Assembly: GCA_020632925.1 (NCBI GenBank) | Contig: JACKER010000008.1 | Location: forward strand, 124,001-188,000 | Origin: Alphaproteobacteria bacterium | GTDB lineage: Bacteria; Myxococcota_A; UBA796; GCA-2862545 | Length of the DNA stretch: 64,000 bases | Reading direction: 5' to 3' | Shown: piece by piece, positions 15,785-24,851 of the stretch | Layout of the letters: each line of letters begins with the position of its first letter | Position numbering within the stretch: position 1 is the first letter of the stretch | Notes under the pieces: generated by a model | The model's database searches: none | What the model was told of the DNA's origin: nothing | Seen by the model: the letters and a program-made list of their open reading frames with translations, nothing else | Position numbers and translations under genes: made by a program

Positions 15785-17049
15785 CGTTCCCCCAGCACGA
15801 TCGTGCGGTGGGCGTGGCGGCGCGCGACCCCGGGATCGTGGGTGGCGAAGATCACCGCCGCGTCGGGGACGAGCTCGCGCAGGCCGGCGAACAACCGCTC
15901 CACGGCAGCCTCGTCCTGCCCGGCCGTCGGCTCGTCCAGGAGCAGCACCGCCGGCCGGGTACACAGCGCCGCCGCGACCGCGATCCGGAGTCGCTCGCCG
16001 CGCGAGCTCGCGTGGGGCGCACGGTCCAGCAGGTGCTCGATCCGCAGGGCGCGGGCGACCCGGATCACGTGTTCCATGGCGCCCGGAAGCCGACGCTCGG
16101 TCGGTCCGTAGGCCAGCTCCTCGCGCACCGTGCCGCAGAACAGCGTGAGGTCCGGGTCCGCGGGGACCTCGATGCGGTCGGGTGATCCGGCGGCCAGCGC
16201 GCGCAGCAGCGTGGACTTGCCCACCCCGTTGGCGCCGAGGACCGCGACGCGCTCCTTTGCACGCAGCTCCACCGAGAGGTCGCGGAGCCCGGGCGCGCGC
16301 GGCTCGTCGACCCCGTCCACGCGGAGCACCACCTCCTCCGCCGGTGGGGCGAGCGGGAGGGCGTCCGGCTCGGGAGGGGACGCGCCCGGCGCACCATCCG
16401 CGACGACGACGCCGTCCCGCAGCGCGACGTGGCGCGTGCACCAGGGGAGCACCGTGCGCACGCGGTGCTCCGCGACCACCACCGTGACGCCGACCTCGGA
16501 GAGCGCGGCCAGCTCGCGCAGCAGCGCCTCCGCCCCCGCGGGATCCAGGAAGGCCAGCGGCTCGTCCAGCAACAGGACCGGCGCCCCCGCCGCGAGTGCA
16601 CCCGCGATCACCACCCGCTGCCGCTCCCCGGTCGACAGCTCCCGCGGATCCCGTCCACGGTCGACCCGACACCCGGCGCGCTCCAGCGCTTCGCCCACGC
16701 GCCGCTCGAGCTCGGTCAGGCCCGCGCAGCGAGGGCCGAACGCGACCTCGTCGGCCACCGTGCCCGCCACCAGTGCGTCGCCGGGCTCCTGTGGCACGAC
16801 CCCGAGGCAAGACGGCCGCTCCGCCGGTGGCATCGTCGCCGGATCGCGCTCGTCGATCCGGACCTCGCCCACCACCCTGCCCCGACCATGGCGTGCGAGC
16901 CCCCCGGACAGGAGCGACAGCAATGTGGACTTGCCCGCGCCCGAGGGGCCGCTGATCAGCACGCGCTCCCCGCGCCCGAGCGTCAGGCGGAACGGACCGA
17001 GCTCCGCGCTGTCGGAGCTCCGGACCCAGGACGCCTCGACCCGGATCAC
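15781..17049 (-). CDS. ecfA: ECF transporter double ATPase (fused EcfA-EcfA', YkoD-like)
   Basis: A 422-residue ATPase with two complete ABC domains in one chain, as in YkoD. Domain one has Walker A GPSGAGKST, the Gln-loop VVPQEPGDAL, signature ELSTGERQRV and Walker B VLLLDEPLAFLD. Domain two has GANGVGKST, SSRGERLRI in place of the LSGG-type signature, and VLLLDEPTAGQDEA, so both nucleotide sites look intact. It powers the EcfT and S components encoded on either side. The start is GTG 17049, overlapping the upstream S-like gene stop (GTGA). No separate second ATPase gene is needed. Confidence 0.9.
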   Translation of the reverse strand: MIRVEASWVRSSDSAELGPFRLTLGRGERVLISGPSGAGKSTLLSLLSGGLARHGRGRVVGEVRIDERDPATMPPAERPSCLGVVPQEPGDALVAGTVADEVAFGPRCAGLTELERRVGEALERAGCRVDRGRDPRELSTGERQRVVIAGALAAGAPVLLLDEPLAFLDPAGAEALLRELAALSEVGVTVVVAEHRVRTVLPWCTRHVALRDGVVVADGAPGASPPEPDALPLAPPAEEVVLRVDGVDEPRAPGLRDLSVELRAKERVAVLGANGVGKSTLLRALAAGSPDRIEVPADPDLTLFCGTVREELAYGPTERRLPGAMEHVIRVARALRIEHLLDRAPHASSRGERLRIAVAAALCTRPAVLLLDEPTAGQDEAAVERLFAGLRELVPDAAVIFATHDPGVARRHAHRTIVLGER

Positions 17050-18713
17050 GGCGCCACCCGACGCAGACTCTCGGCCACCGGGACCGCTAGCCAGCAGCCG
17101 ATCACGACGTAGACGAAGCCGGGGAGCAGCACCAGCGCGGCGACGTAGGCGGGCGCCCACCACAGGCGGTAGAGCACGGCGGTCGACGCCAGGCCCAGCC
17201 CCGCTGCGATGGCGTTGGCGGGAGCGAGCCCGGCGGACAGCCGCAACCAGCGGGAGACGCGTCCCCGGTCCACCCACGAGGGGTCGCGCGTGAGGCCGGC
17301 GAGCCAGGCCGTCGCCTCGCCCAGCAGCACCTGCGTCCCCAGGTACACCAGGTCGGCCGGGTGGAAGCTGCCCAGGGCGAGCGCGCGCATGAGGAAGCCC
17401 ACCGCCGTCGCCGCGCCGATCACGCCCGGGCGCGGCACCTGCTGCAGGAGCGTCGCGAGGAGGACCGCGCGGAAGGCGTCGTCGAACAGCCCGCTCACGA
17501 AGGGCGCGAACGGACCGAGTGCCGTGGCCAGCGCGTACCCCAGGAGCTGGAAGCCCCCACCGACGACGAAGGTGGCCGCGCCGAACAACGCGATCGTGAC
17601 CTGATCCCGCACCGGAGTGGTCCGCAGGAAGCGGGGAGCTCCCCTCCACAGCGCCAGCATGCCGGCGATACCCAGCGCCAGCGACACCAGGAACCCGAGC
17701 TCGAGCGCCGCGCTCCCGCGGACCACGACCAGCGGGGCCCGCTCGATCCGAACAGCCTCGTCGAGCCCGAGCGGACGGGCGCGGACCTCCCTCACGTAGG
17801 CCCCGGGCCGAACGAGGTGGGGATCGACCCACACCGGGAGGGCCGCGGTCACCTCGCCGCGCGCGGGCACCCGAACCACCACGATGGGCGGCGCCCCGTC
17901 GGGCGAGGCGAAGGCGGGATCGGGCGCGCCGTCGGAACGCAGGACCTCGGTGGTCAGCGCGACGTCCAGATCCTGGTCCAGGCCGCTGCGCAGCTCGACG
18001 CCGGCGAAGGCCCACGGCGCGAGATCGTGCCGCGGGCGGTACCCGACGCCCAGCCGACGCTCGGCGAGGTCCCCGAGCGCCCCCGGCAACACGATCTCGT
18101 TCGCGGGCAGCGTGGGGTCCGAGCGCCCCCGTCGATCGGCGGGAAACACCTGATCCCCGAGGATCAGCGCGTCCCGCAGAGCGTCTGGGCCCGGGTCCGA
18201 CAGGTGCGTCGACACCGTCGCGGATGCGTCACCTGCCTCGACGCGGACCTCGCCCACCGGCACCACCGCCTCGGCCTGCGAACCTGGCGCCACCAGGGTC
18301 CACGTGCGCTCGCCGATCCGTACGTCGGTGGGCTCCCTGGCGGTGACGCGGACCAGGGCGTCGGCGTCCGCGGGGCCGATGGCGTCGAGCACGTCGCCGT
18401 CCCCCACCGCGACCGGCGCGCGACCCGCTGGCAGCTCGACCTCGATCCAGATCGGGAGGTCGGGCACGACGACGGTGACCTCGCGCAGCTCGCCCGATGC
18501 CAGGTGCACCTCCACCACCACCGAGCTCCCCGTGGGCAAAACGCCGGGCACGAGCACGTCGACGGTCGGAGCGGGGGGTCGGGCCATGGCGCGCGGCTCG
18601 CCGTCCACCACCAGCGTGGCGAGGTCGATCGGCTCGGTGGCGTGCAGCTCGATCCCACCGACGACGGGTTCGGCGACGATCTGGACGGGTGTGGTGCAGG
18701 CGATCCACCACAT
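17046..18713 (-). CDS. large membrane protein, extracytoplasmic beta domain fused to an ECF S-component-like domain
   Basis: A 555-residue protein. Residues 1 to ~345 are a hydrophilic Val/Asp-rich region of beta-sandwich character with no lipobox, probably exported. The last ~210 residues form about six membrane segments (ELGFLVSLALGIAGMLALW, VTIALFGAATFVVGGGFQL, VIGAATAVGFLMRALAL and so on), the size and topology of an ECF S component. Its place directly upstream of, and overlapping, the ATPase gene supports this role. The substrate cannot be deduced. The ATG at 18713 follows the lipoprotein stop by one base. S components normally lack such a large soluble domain. Confidence 0.65.
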   Translation of the reverse strand: MWWIACTTPVQIVAEPVVGGIELHATEPIDLATLVVDGEPRAMARPPAPTVDVLVPGVLPTGSSVVVEVHLASGELREVTVVVPDLPIWIEVELPAGRAPVAVGDGDVLDAIGPADADALVRVTAREPTDVRIGERTWTLVAPGSQAEAVVPVGEVRVEAGDASATVSTHLSDPGPDALRDALILGDQVFPADRRGRSDPTLPANEIVLPGALGDLAERRLGVGYRPRHDLAPWAFAGVELRSGLDQDLDVALTTEVLRSDGAPDPAFASPDGAPPIVVVRVPARGEVTAALPVWVDPHLVRPGAYVREVRARPLGLDEAVRIERAPLVVVRGSAALELGFLVSLALGIAGMLALWRGAPRFLRTTPVRDQVTIALFGAATFVVGGGFQLLGYALATALGPFAPFVSGLFDDAFRAVLLATLLQQVPRPGVIGAATAVGFLMRALALGSFHPADLVYLGTQVLLGEATAWLAGLTRDPSWVDRGRVSRWLRLSAGLAPANAIAAGLGLASTAVLYRLWWAPAYVAALVLLPGFVYVVIGCWLAVPVAESLRRVAP

Positions 18714-18714
18714 G

Positions 18715-20187
18715 TCAGCGCAGCACGGTGACCCGATAGCCACCGCGGACCGAGCCCCCGTCGAGCCAGGGCACCTCGGCCACCGCCACCCGCCCGTCGG
18801 GGGCGAGCGCGAGCGCGTGGTAGGCCGGGCCCTCCGTCGCGCACACCACCGGGTCGCCACCCGCCACGTCGAACACGAGCGCCCCGAACAGGTCGGTCCG
18901 AGCGTCCTGGCGCGGACCGGCGGCGACGGCGACCTCGGCGGGTCCGACCGCGATCCCGCCGACGTCGTAGGGCGAGCGGTACAGGTTGCGCTCCACCAGG
19001 GTGGCACCCTCCCGATGGAAGCGCGCGACCACCCGCTCGTCGGGATGGAGCCTCCCCGGCCGCGTCTCGGGGTCCGTCGAGCCCGGCGCCCAGCTGCGCG
19101 AGGTGACGGCCCACACGTCCGCGCCGACCGACCGCAGGAAGCCGACGCTGGCCGCGATGGGGAGGGCGGGATCGCGTGGGGCGCCGAGCGCCGTCTCCCG
19201 CTCCTCCCCACCCACGTGCGCGATGACCCGCCCGTCGCCGGTGCCGACCACGAGACCCCCGTCCACCAGCGCGAGCGCGTCCCAGACGAAGACCTGGTCG
19301 AAGCCCGGCGTCGGCGCGAAGCGGATCGCGTCCGTCACCCGCAGGTCGGGCAGCGAGAGCTCCAGCACGCCGTCGACCGGCAGTTCCGTAGGCGCCGGGC
19401 CGGACGCCGAGCGCCGCAGCGCGATCCCCAGGCGCTGCCCCCGCAGATCCGAGGCTCCGAGGACGACGTCCGCCGCGCCCTCCGCGGGCCAGGCCGCCAC
19501 CGGCACCAGCCGATCCCCCTCCACCCGGAGGCGCAGCACCCGCGACGCGTTGCGCCGCCCCTCGGGGGTGTCCCAGCCGTGCGTCCCGAGCGCGAGCACG
19601 CTCCCGTCCGGCAGCGGATGCAGCCCCGACACCGAGGGTAGCTGGTACAACCCGTACAGATCGTCGGGCGCCGGTGCCGCCGTGCCCACCTCCGCCGCCA
19701 GGTCGTACGAAGCGACGGTCGCCAGATCGCTCGGGTCGAGCGCCAGCACCGCGGCGTCGGGCGACTGCTCGGCGGCCCAGACCCTACCGCCGTCCGCGGA
19801 CCAGGCCACCGCTCGCACCGCCGTCTCGGCGAGCGCGCGCCGCGCGAGGACCTCCCCGGACCAGGCGTCGAGCACGAGGACCACGCCACCGGTGGCCCCC
19901 ACCAACAGCCGCTCACCATCGGGCGAGAAGGCGAGCGCCGTGTCGGGGCTCGCGCCACCGAGCGCCACGAGATCGCCCGGTGCCGGCAGATCGACCGAGA
20001 ACAGGCGGATGCAGGCCACGAGCCCATCTCCCGGATCGTCGGCGAGGAAGCGCCCGTCGGCCAGCGGCCGCCCCGGCCCCGTCGCGCGGACCACCCCGCG
20101 CCGTACACGGACCTCGGGAAGCGCCGGTTCGGACGGGGAGCACGCGTTGGCGAGCAGCCAGAGCACCCCGCCCCATACCCTGGTCAA
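18715..20187 (-). CDS. lipoprotein with WD40-like beta-propeller
   Basis: A 490-residue predicted lipoprotein. The start is TTG 20187, which overlaps the stop of the kinase/TPR gene (TTGA), followed by a hydrophobic signal ending VLWLLANAC with a lipobox-like Cys. The rest consists of repeats such as DTALAFSPDGERLLVGATGG and TAVRAVAWSADGGRVWAAEQS, characteristic of a WD40/YVTN-like propeller. It ends one base before the S-component-like gene. It may be an extracytoplasmic binding or sensor partner of the transporter; this is inferred from operon position only. Confidence 0.7.
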   Translation of the reverse strand: MTRVWGGVLWLLANACSPSEPALPEVRVRRGVVRATGPGRPLADGRFLADDPGDGLVACIRLFSVDLPAPGDLVALGGASPDTALAFSPDGERLLVGATGGVVLVLDAWSGEVLARRALAETAVRAVAWSADGGRVWAAEQSPDAAVLALDPSDLATVASYDLAAEVGTAAPAPDDLYGLYQLPSVSGLHPLPDGSVLALGTHGWDTPEGRRNASRVLRLRVEGDRLVPVAAWPAEGAADVVLGASDLRGQRLGIALRRSASGPAPTELPVDGVLELSLPDLRVTDAIRFAPTPGFDQVFVWDALALVDGGLVVGTGDGRVIAHVGGEERETALGAPRDPALPIAASVGFLRSVGADVWAVTSRSWAPGSTDPETRPGRLHPDERVVARFHREGATLVERNLYRSPYDVGGIAVGPAEVAVAAGPRQDARTDLFGALVFDVAGGDPVVCATEGPAYHALALAPDGRVAVAEVPWLDGGSVRGGYRVTVLR

Positions 20188-23171
20188 CCGCGAGCGGCGG
20201 CCACCTGGTCCCGCAGCGACTGCGCCCGCTCCTCCTGGCCCAGCCGATCGAGCTGCTCGACGCCGAGCTGGCCTGCCAGACGCAGGACGTTCCCCCATCG
20301 CCGCTCGGCGGCCACGCTCACCAGGCGCTCCAGGCACCAGGCCACCTGCAGGTCCGCCCCGAGGGCCACGGCCTGCTCCTGCGCCGACCAGAGCCACTGC
20401 CAGGTCTGGGTGTGGTCGCCGCGAAGCGCCAGCAACACGGCCACCGCCAGACGGTACCGACCCCAGAGGTGGTGTCCGGGAGCGCGCTCGAGGCGGGCCG
20501 CCGCCTGCCGCTCGGCGTCGTAGGCCGCGTCCAGATCGTCGGCTGCGAGGAGCTGCACGGCGCGGGTGATGGCCGCCTCGGCCCCGATGTCGACGTCGTC
20601 GGCCGCCTCCGCCGCCTCCTCGATCCGCGCCAGCGCCGCGAGCGCCTCGTCGCGCCGCCCCTGCTCGGCGAGGAGCTGTGCTTCCAGGAGATCGAGAGAC
20701 GCCCGCAGGCGGGGCGCGCCGATCTCGACCGCCCGGCAGCGTCCCGCACCGATCAGGTCCCGAGCGGCCTCCGTGCGCCCGGTCTGGAACTGGATCCATG
20801 CGCGCGCCACGCGGCAACGCAGCTCCGACATGGGATCGTGCCCGCCACGCAGCGCGTCGGTCACCTCGTCCACGAGCTCGAACGCCTCCGAGAAGCGACC
20901 CGACCGCTGCGCGAGGGTGACCTGGCCCAGCAGCGCCTGCGCGGCACCCGCCAGATCCGCGCGCTGGGTGGCGCGCGCCAGGGCCTTGCCGAACCAGTGG
21001 TCCGCTTCCCCCAGCGAGCCCGCCTCAAGGAAGGCGCGCGCGCGCGCGAGCGTCGCCTCCTGCTCGAGCGCGAGGTCCTCGGACGCGCGAGCGGCACTGG
21101 CCGCTTCTCCGAGCAGACCGTCCGCAGCGGAGGCCTCGGCGATCTCGGAGGCACGGATGGCTGCTCGCACGGCGATGGCCGGGCTCCCCCGAGTCCTGGC
21201 GCGACCGAGGTGCGCGAGACCCTCCGGATCGCGCCGTCGGGCCAGGTCCGTCCCCACCCAGAGCTCGAGGCCGGCCGCGCTGGCAGCTGGCGCACCCGGC
21301 CCGGCCAACAGCTCCGCGCCCAGCCGAGCCGCCTCCGCCAGCTGGGCGTCCCGACCGCTGGCCGCCGCGCAGGCCGCCGCATCGCAGCACAGCGCGGCCG
21401 TGAGGTCGGTGTCGCCCGCGATCGCGGCGTGGTGCGCGGCATCCAGTGGGCGCGCAGCCGCTCGCAACGCGATGGCGACCCGCCGGTGGAGGTACCGTCG
21501 ATCAGGGCGTTTGCCCGCTTCGTCGAGCGCGCGCCGACGCTCCCCCGGCTCGAAGCGCACGCGGGGGAAGCGGACCGTCCAGCCGCTGGCGAGCTCCATC
21601 ACGCCCCAGGCCGGCCCCGACCAACCCTCGAGGAGGGCCATCGGGACCTCGTCCCCGAGGAGGGCGGCGAGATGCACCGCGTCGCGCTCCCGCTTCGAGG
21701 GGGGAGGTCCCGCGAGCACCTCGACGGTGTCCTCGGCGACCGTCACCGCGTCGGGCTCGACCGGCGCAGACACCGCGATCCGCTCCGCTCCCGCCTGCGT
21801 CAGCGCGTCGAGGCGGCTCACCACCTCCGGACGGCCGAGCGCGGTCGAGGACACCGCCAACACCACGAGCGCCGGGACGGTGACGGGCGAGGACAGGGTG
21901 CCGTCCAGGAAGGCCATCGCCAGATCCCAGCCCTCCTCGGGTGTGTGACAGCGGTCCACGCGGTCCAGCACCAGGACCGCACGACCACGCCACGCCGCGG
22001 CCCGGACGCGCCGCACGACCTCCTCGAGGGCCAGGTTGCCGACGCCCGGACGCTGTCCCGCGACCCACCGCGCGATCGTGTCGCCCTCCACGGTGGCGCG
22101 CTCCGACACCGTGCCCGACGCGGCGCGCACGCGAGCGAGCCAGTTCCCACGAACCTCCAGGCCCGGTGGCAGGTCGCGGACCAGCGCGCCGACCGCGCCG
22201 TCGCCGTCGCTCGGGACGTCGTCCCAGCCGAGGCGGGTCACCTCGGCCAGACCGTCGGCGACCACGGCCTCCTCGAGCGCGTCGACCGCCGAGCGCAGCG
22301 ACACCGGATCCCCGAGCAGGCACACGACCCGCGGGGCGCCCTCGTCCTCGACCCGGGCGAGCTCGACCCAGAGGCGTTCGTCGGGGATCGTGGCGGGGTG
22401 AGCGCGGCTGGTCGGAGCCGTCCGGGGCAAGGACGCCGGTGCGGGGCGCCTGGTGCGTGGCGGCGAGAGGACGTCGGCCTCGGGCAGCAGGAGCGGCTCC
22501 TCGCCGACCGGCCCATCCAGGGACGCCAACGCGCGCGCCGCGTCCGAGCAGCTCGCGAAGCGCCCCAACGGATCGGGATGCACCAGCACGCCGAGCACTC
22601 GCCCCAGCTCCTCGGGGACCGGGAACTGCGGCAACGTGCCGATCCCGGGGCGCGCGCCGGTCACGAGCTCCCAGAGCACCGAGCCCGCGCCGAGCTGATC
22701 GGCCGGTGGCGGCACCGCGGGAGCCCACGGCTCGGACAGCCAGCACGCTCCCGACCCGTCCTCGCGCAGGTTGGTGGCGCGCACGTCGCCGTGCCACAGG
22801 CCCCGCGCGTGGAGATCGCCGAGCGTCTGCAGCACGCCCACCATCCAGTCCCGAACACGTTCCCACGTCAGGTCGCGACGATCCCCTGCCGTGTGCGGGA
22901 GGAAGGGCGTCACCATCCACGGGCGCTCGCCGATGTCCGCCGCGAGGACCTCCACCAACCCCGCGTGGGTGACCCTGCGCGCGCGGGCGATGGCGTTGCG
23001 GAGCTCGTGACAGCCGACGTCGTCCTGTGGCTCGGGGGCACGGACGAGCACCTCGCGCCCGGTCGCTGCGTCGCGCGCGTGGAACACCGGGCCACGCCTG
23101 CCCCTCGGGAGGGCGTCGAGGACCTGATACCGCTCTGGGAGCGCGTGGGGCACCGCACCTCCGGGCGGCAT
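20184..23171 (-). CDS. pseudokinase-ATPase-TPR protein
   Basis: A 995-residue cytosolic signalling protein. Residues ~10-250 are a Ser/Thr-kinase-like domain with the opening ERYQVLDALPRGRRGPV, a modified catalytic loop LWHGDVRATNL (HRD to HGD, with Asn retained) and LSEPWAP where DFG should be, so catalysis is doubtful. The middle has a Walker-B-like VLVLDRVDR in a STAND/AAA-like region, but no clean P-loop. The C-terminal ~450 residues are Ala/Leu/Glu-rich helical repeats of TPR type. It is the first gene of the ECF transporter operon and overlaps the lipoprotein by TTGA. The ATG at 23171 has GAGGCAAG upstream. Confidence 0.78.
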   Translation of the reverse strand: MPPGGAVPHALPERYQVLDALPRGRRGPVFHARDAATGREVLVRAPEPQDDVGCHELRNAIARARRVTHAGLVEVLAADIGERPWMVTPFLPHTAGDRRDLTWERVRDWMVGVLQTLGDLHARGLWHGDVRATNLREDGSGACWLSEPWAPAVPPPADQLGAGSVLWELVTGARPGIGTLPQFPVPEELGRVLGVLVHPDPLGRFASCSDAARALASLDGPVGEEPLLLPEADVLSPPRTRRPAPASLPRTAPTSRAHPATIPDERLWVELARVEDEGAPRVVCLLGDPVSLRSAVDALEEAVVADGLAEVTRLGWDDVPSDGDGAVGALVRDLPPGLEVRGNWLARVRAASGTVSERATVEGDTIARWVAGQRPGVGNLALEEVVRRVRAAAWRGRAVLVLDRVDRCHTPEEGWDLAMAFLDGTLSSPVTVPALVVLAVSSTALGRPEVVSRLDALTQAGAERIAVSAPVEPDAVTVAEDTVEVLAGPPPSKRERDAVHLAALLGDEVPMALLEGWSGPAWGVMELASGWTVRFPRVRFEPGERRRALDEAGKRPDRRYLHRRVAIALRAAARPLDAAHHAAIAGDTDLTAALCCDAAACAAASGRDAQLAEAARLGAELLAGPGAPAASAAGLELWVGTDLARRRDPEGLAHLGRARTRGSPAIAVRAAIRASEIAEASAADGLLGEAASAARASEDLALEQEATLARARAFLEAGSLGEADHWFGKALARATQRADLAGAAQALLGQVTLAQRSGRFSEAFELVDEVTDALRGGHDPMSELRCRVARAWIQFQTGRTEAARDLIGAGRCRAVEIGAPRLRASLDLLEAQLLAEQGRRDEALAALARIEEAAEAADDVDIGAEAAITRAVQLLAADDLDAAYDAERQAAARLERAPGHHLWGRYRLAVAVLLALRGDHTQTWQWLWSAQEQAVALGADLQVAWCLERLVSVAAERRWGNVLRLAGQLGVEQLDRLGQEERAQSLRDQVAAARG

Positions 23172-23223
23172 CTTGCCTCGGGAAGGCCCCGTCGTCACGG
23201 TATGCTGTCCCCTTGGAGGTGTC

Positions 23224-24048
23224 GTGGGCTTGCCGCTGGTACCCGAGATCCGCGAGGCACGGGCGCACGTGCTCGAGTCGCAGCGCGCCGCGTTGGACCT
23301 GGCGGAGACCGACGGCGCCGCAGCGGCGGCCGAGCAGCTCGCACGCACGCGCGGGGCGCGGCCGGACACCACCCTGCTCGACCTGACGGGTCGCCTCGCA
23401 GCCGACTGGGCCCTCCCCGCGCTCGCCGCCGACCCGGATCTCGCGTCCGTGCGGGCCTTCTTGGCGCTCGCGCAGCGGCACCTCCGCCCGATCGCCCGAT
23501 CCCTGATGCGGCGGGTGGAGGAGATGCAGGAGCTGCAGGTGCGGCAGCAGGCGGCGATGGAGGAGCCCGCCCACCGCGACCTCGCCCGGCGCATCCACGA
23601 CGCGATCCACCGCCGCGACCACCTGATGGTGGACCTCAACCCCGTCGATCAGGCGATCGGCGTCCTCGAGCCGACGATCGATCTGGTCGCGACCTTCGCT
23701 GCGCGGATCGAAGCCGCTGCCGCGGAGCCCGAGCCCGCCGAGGGCGCGCGCGGCCGCTCCGCCTGGCTCGCCTGCGGACTGGCGCGGACGGTGGTGGAGA
23801 GCCTGGACTCGGTGCTGTCGGAGGTCCGCATCGAGGGACTTCCGCAGCCGGCCGTGCCCGAGCTGGCGCCCGAGCCCGAGCTCGCGGCCCTGGAGGTCCA
23901 CCTGGCGGGCGCCCGGCGCGCCGTGGAGGATCTGGGACGTCTACGGGAGGCGCTGATCGACGAGCTCCAGGCGCTGCGCGAACGCTCGGCCGCCGCTCGG
24001 GCCGAGCACCAGGAGCTCGATCGCTGGCTGCTGGAGGAGATGGGTTGA
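23224..24048 (+). CDS. hypothetical coiled-coil protein
   Basis: A 274-residue, Ala/Glu/Leu/Arg-rich, almost entirely helical protein with long stretches able to form coiled coils (AHRDLARRIHDAIHRRDH; DLGRLREALIDELQALRERS). The start is GTG 23224, with GGAGG at 23215-23219. No signal peptide or membrane segment is visible. It is divergent from the pseudokinase operon across 52 bp, and its stop overlaps the start of the HAD phosphatase gene (TTGA), making a coupled pair. No family is recognised, and a structural or partner role is only a guess. Confidence 0.65.
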   Translation: MGLPLVPEIREARAHVLESQRAALDLAETDGAAAAAEQLARTRGARPDTTLLDLTGRLAADWALPALAADPDLASVRAFLALAQRHLRPIARSLMRRVEEMQELQVRQQAAMEEPAHRDLARRIHDAIHRRDHLMVDLNPVDQAIGVLEPTIDLVATFAARIEAAAAEPEPAEGARGRSAWLACGLARTVVESLDSVLSEVRIEGLPQPAVPELAPEPELAALEVHLAGARRAVEDLGRLREALIDELQALRERSAAARAEHQELDRWLLEEMG

Positions 24049-24779
24049 TCGCCGGAGGACTGTCAGGGCTCTTCGATTCGCTCGGCTGGCGGGAGGAGGT
24101 TCGGACCGGCCTCGAGCAGATGCTCGCGACCGTGCGGCCCGGGACCGCCGTGTTCGACTTCGACCAGACCATCCTCCACGGCGACATCAGCGAGGCGCTG
24201 CTGGCGGAGCTGGCTGCGCGCCGCGGAGAGCCGCTGGTCGCGGTCTATGAGGAGGCCTGTTCCCGCGATCTCCGGACCGCCTACGTCGAGCTCGTCCACA
24301 CGCTGGTGGCCGGGCGCACCGAGCCTGAGTCGCGACGTCTCGCGCAGGCGACCTTCGCCACCGGGGTCCGCAGCGGGGCCCTCCGAATCCGCCCGGCGAT
24401 GCGAGAGCTCGTGTGGGCCCTGCAGCGCCTCGGCTGGGAGGTGTGGGTCGTGACGGCCAGCCCCGAGGTCCTGGTCCAGGCGGTGGCGGAGCACATCGGC
24501 GTGCCTCCGAACCGGGTCGTCGGGATGCGGTCGGAGGTCGGGGAGGACGGCAGGTATCTGGCGCGCGTCCTCGATCCCGTGACCTTCGGGGAGGGGAAGC
24601 TCCAGGCGGTGCGGGCCCACGTCGGCGCCGACCCCACGTTCGCCGCTGGCGACTCCGTCTCCGACGAGCCGATGATGGCGGCGGCGCGCCACGCCCTGCT
24701 GGTCGATCGCGGCCACGACCCGCTCCGGGACCGCGCTCGGCGGCGCGGATGGTGGATTCAGCCCGCCACCGGGTGGTGA
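24045..24779 (+). CDS. HAD-superfamily phosphatase (SerB-like, HAD-IB)
   Basis: A 244-residue HAD hydrolase with all four motifs: FDFDQTIL with nucleophile Asp38 and Asp40, VVTAS (motif II), GEGKLQAV with the motif III Lys, and GDSVSDEPMM (motif IV). A helical cap of about 90 residues sits between motifs I and II, as in phosphoserine phosphatase-like HAD-IB enzymes, which hydrolyse small phosphorylated metabolites. The TTG start at 24045 is inside the stop overlap of the upstream coiled-coil gene and is supported by GGAGGAG upstream. The substrate is unknown; phosphoserine or phosphocholine are possible. Confidence 0.85.
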   Translation: MIAGGLSGLFDSLGWREEVRTGLEQMLATVRPGTAVFDFDQTILHGDISEALLAELAARRGEPLVAVYEEACSRDLRTAYVELVHTLVAGRTEPESRRLAQATFATGVRSGALRIRPAMRELVWALQRLGWEVWVVTASPEVLVQAVAEHIGVPPNRVVGMRSEVGEDGRYLARVLDPVTFGEGKLQAVRAHVGADPTFAAGDSVSDEPMMAAARHALLVDRGHDPLRDRARRRGWWIQPATGW

Positions 24780-24851
24780 GCGCCGAACACCGTCGATAAG
24801 GCTGCTGGTCCCCGGACGGACGCGGCGCTGCCGACGGGGCGGTGGAGTGCG

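Noticed and set aside
19674..24044. Plus-strand open frame of more than 1,450 codons
   Set aside because: It runs through the lipoprotein and pseudokinase genes on the other strand; only its last part, the HAD phosphatase from 24045, is real.
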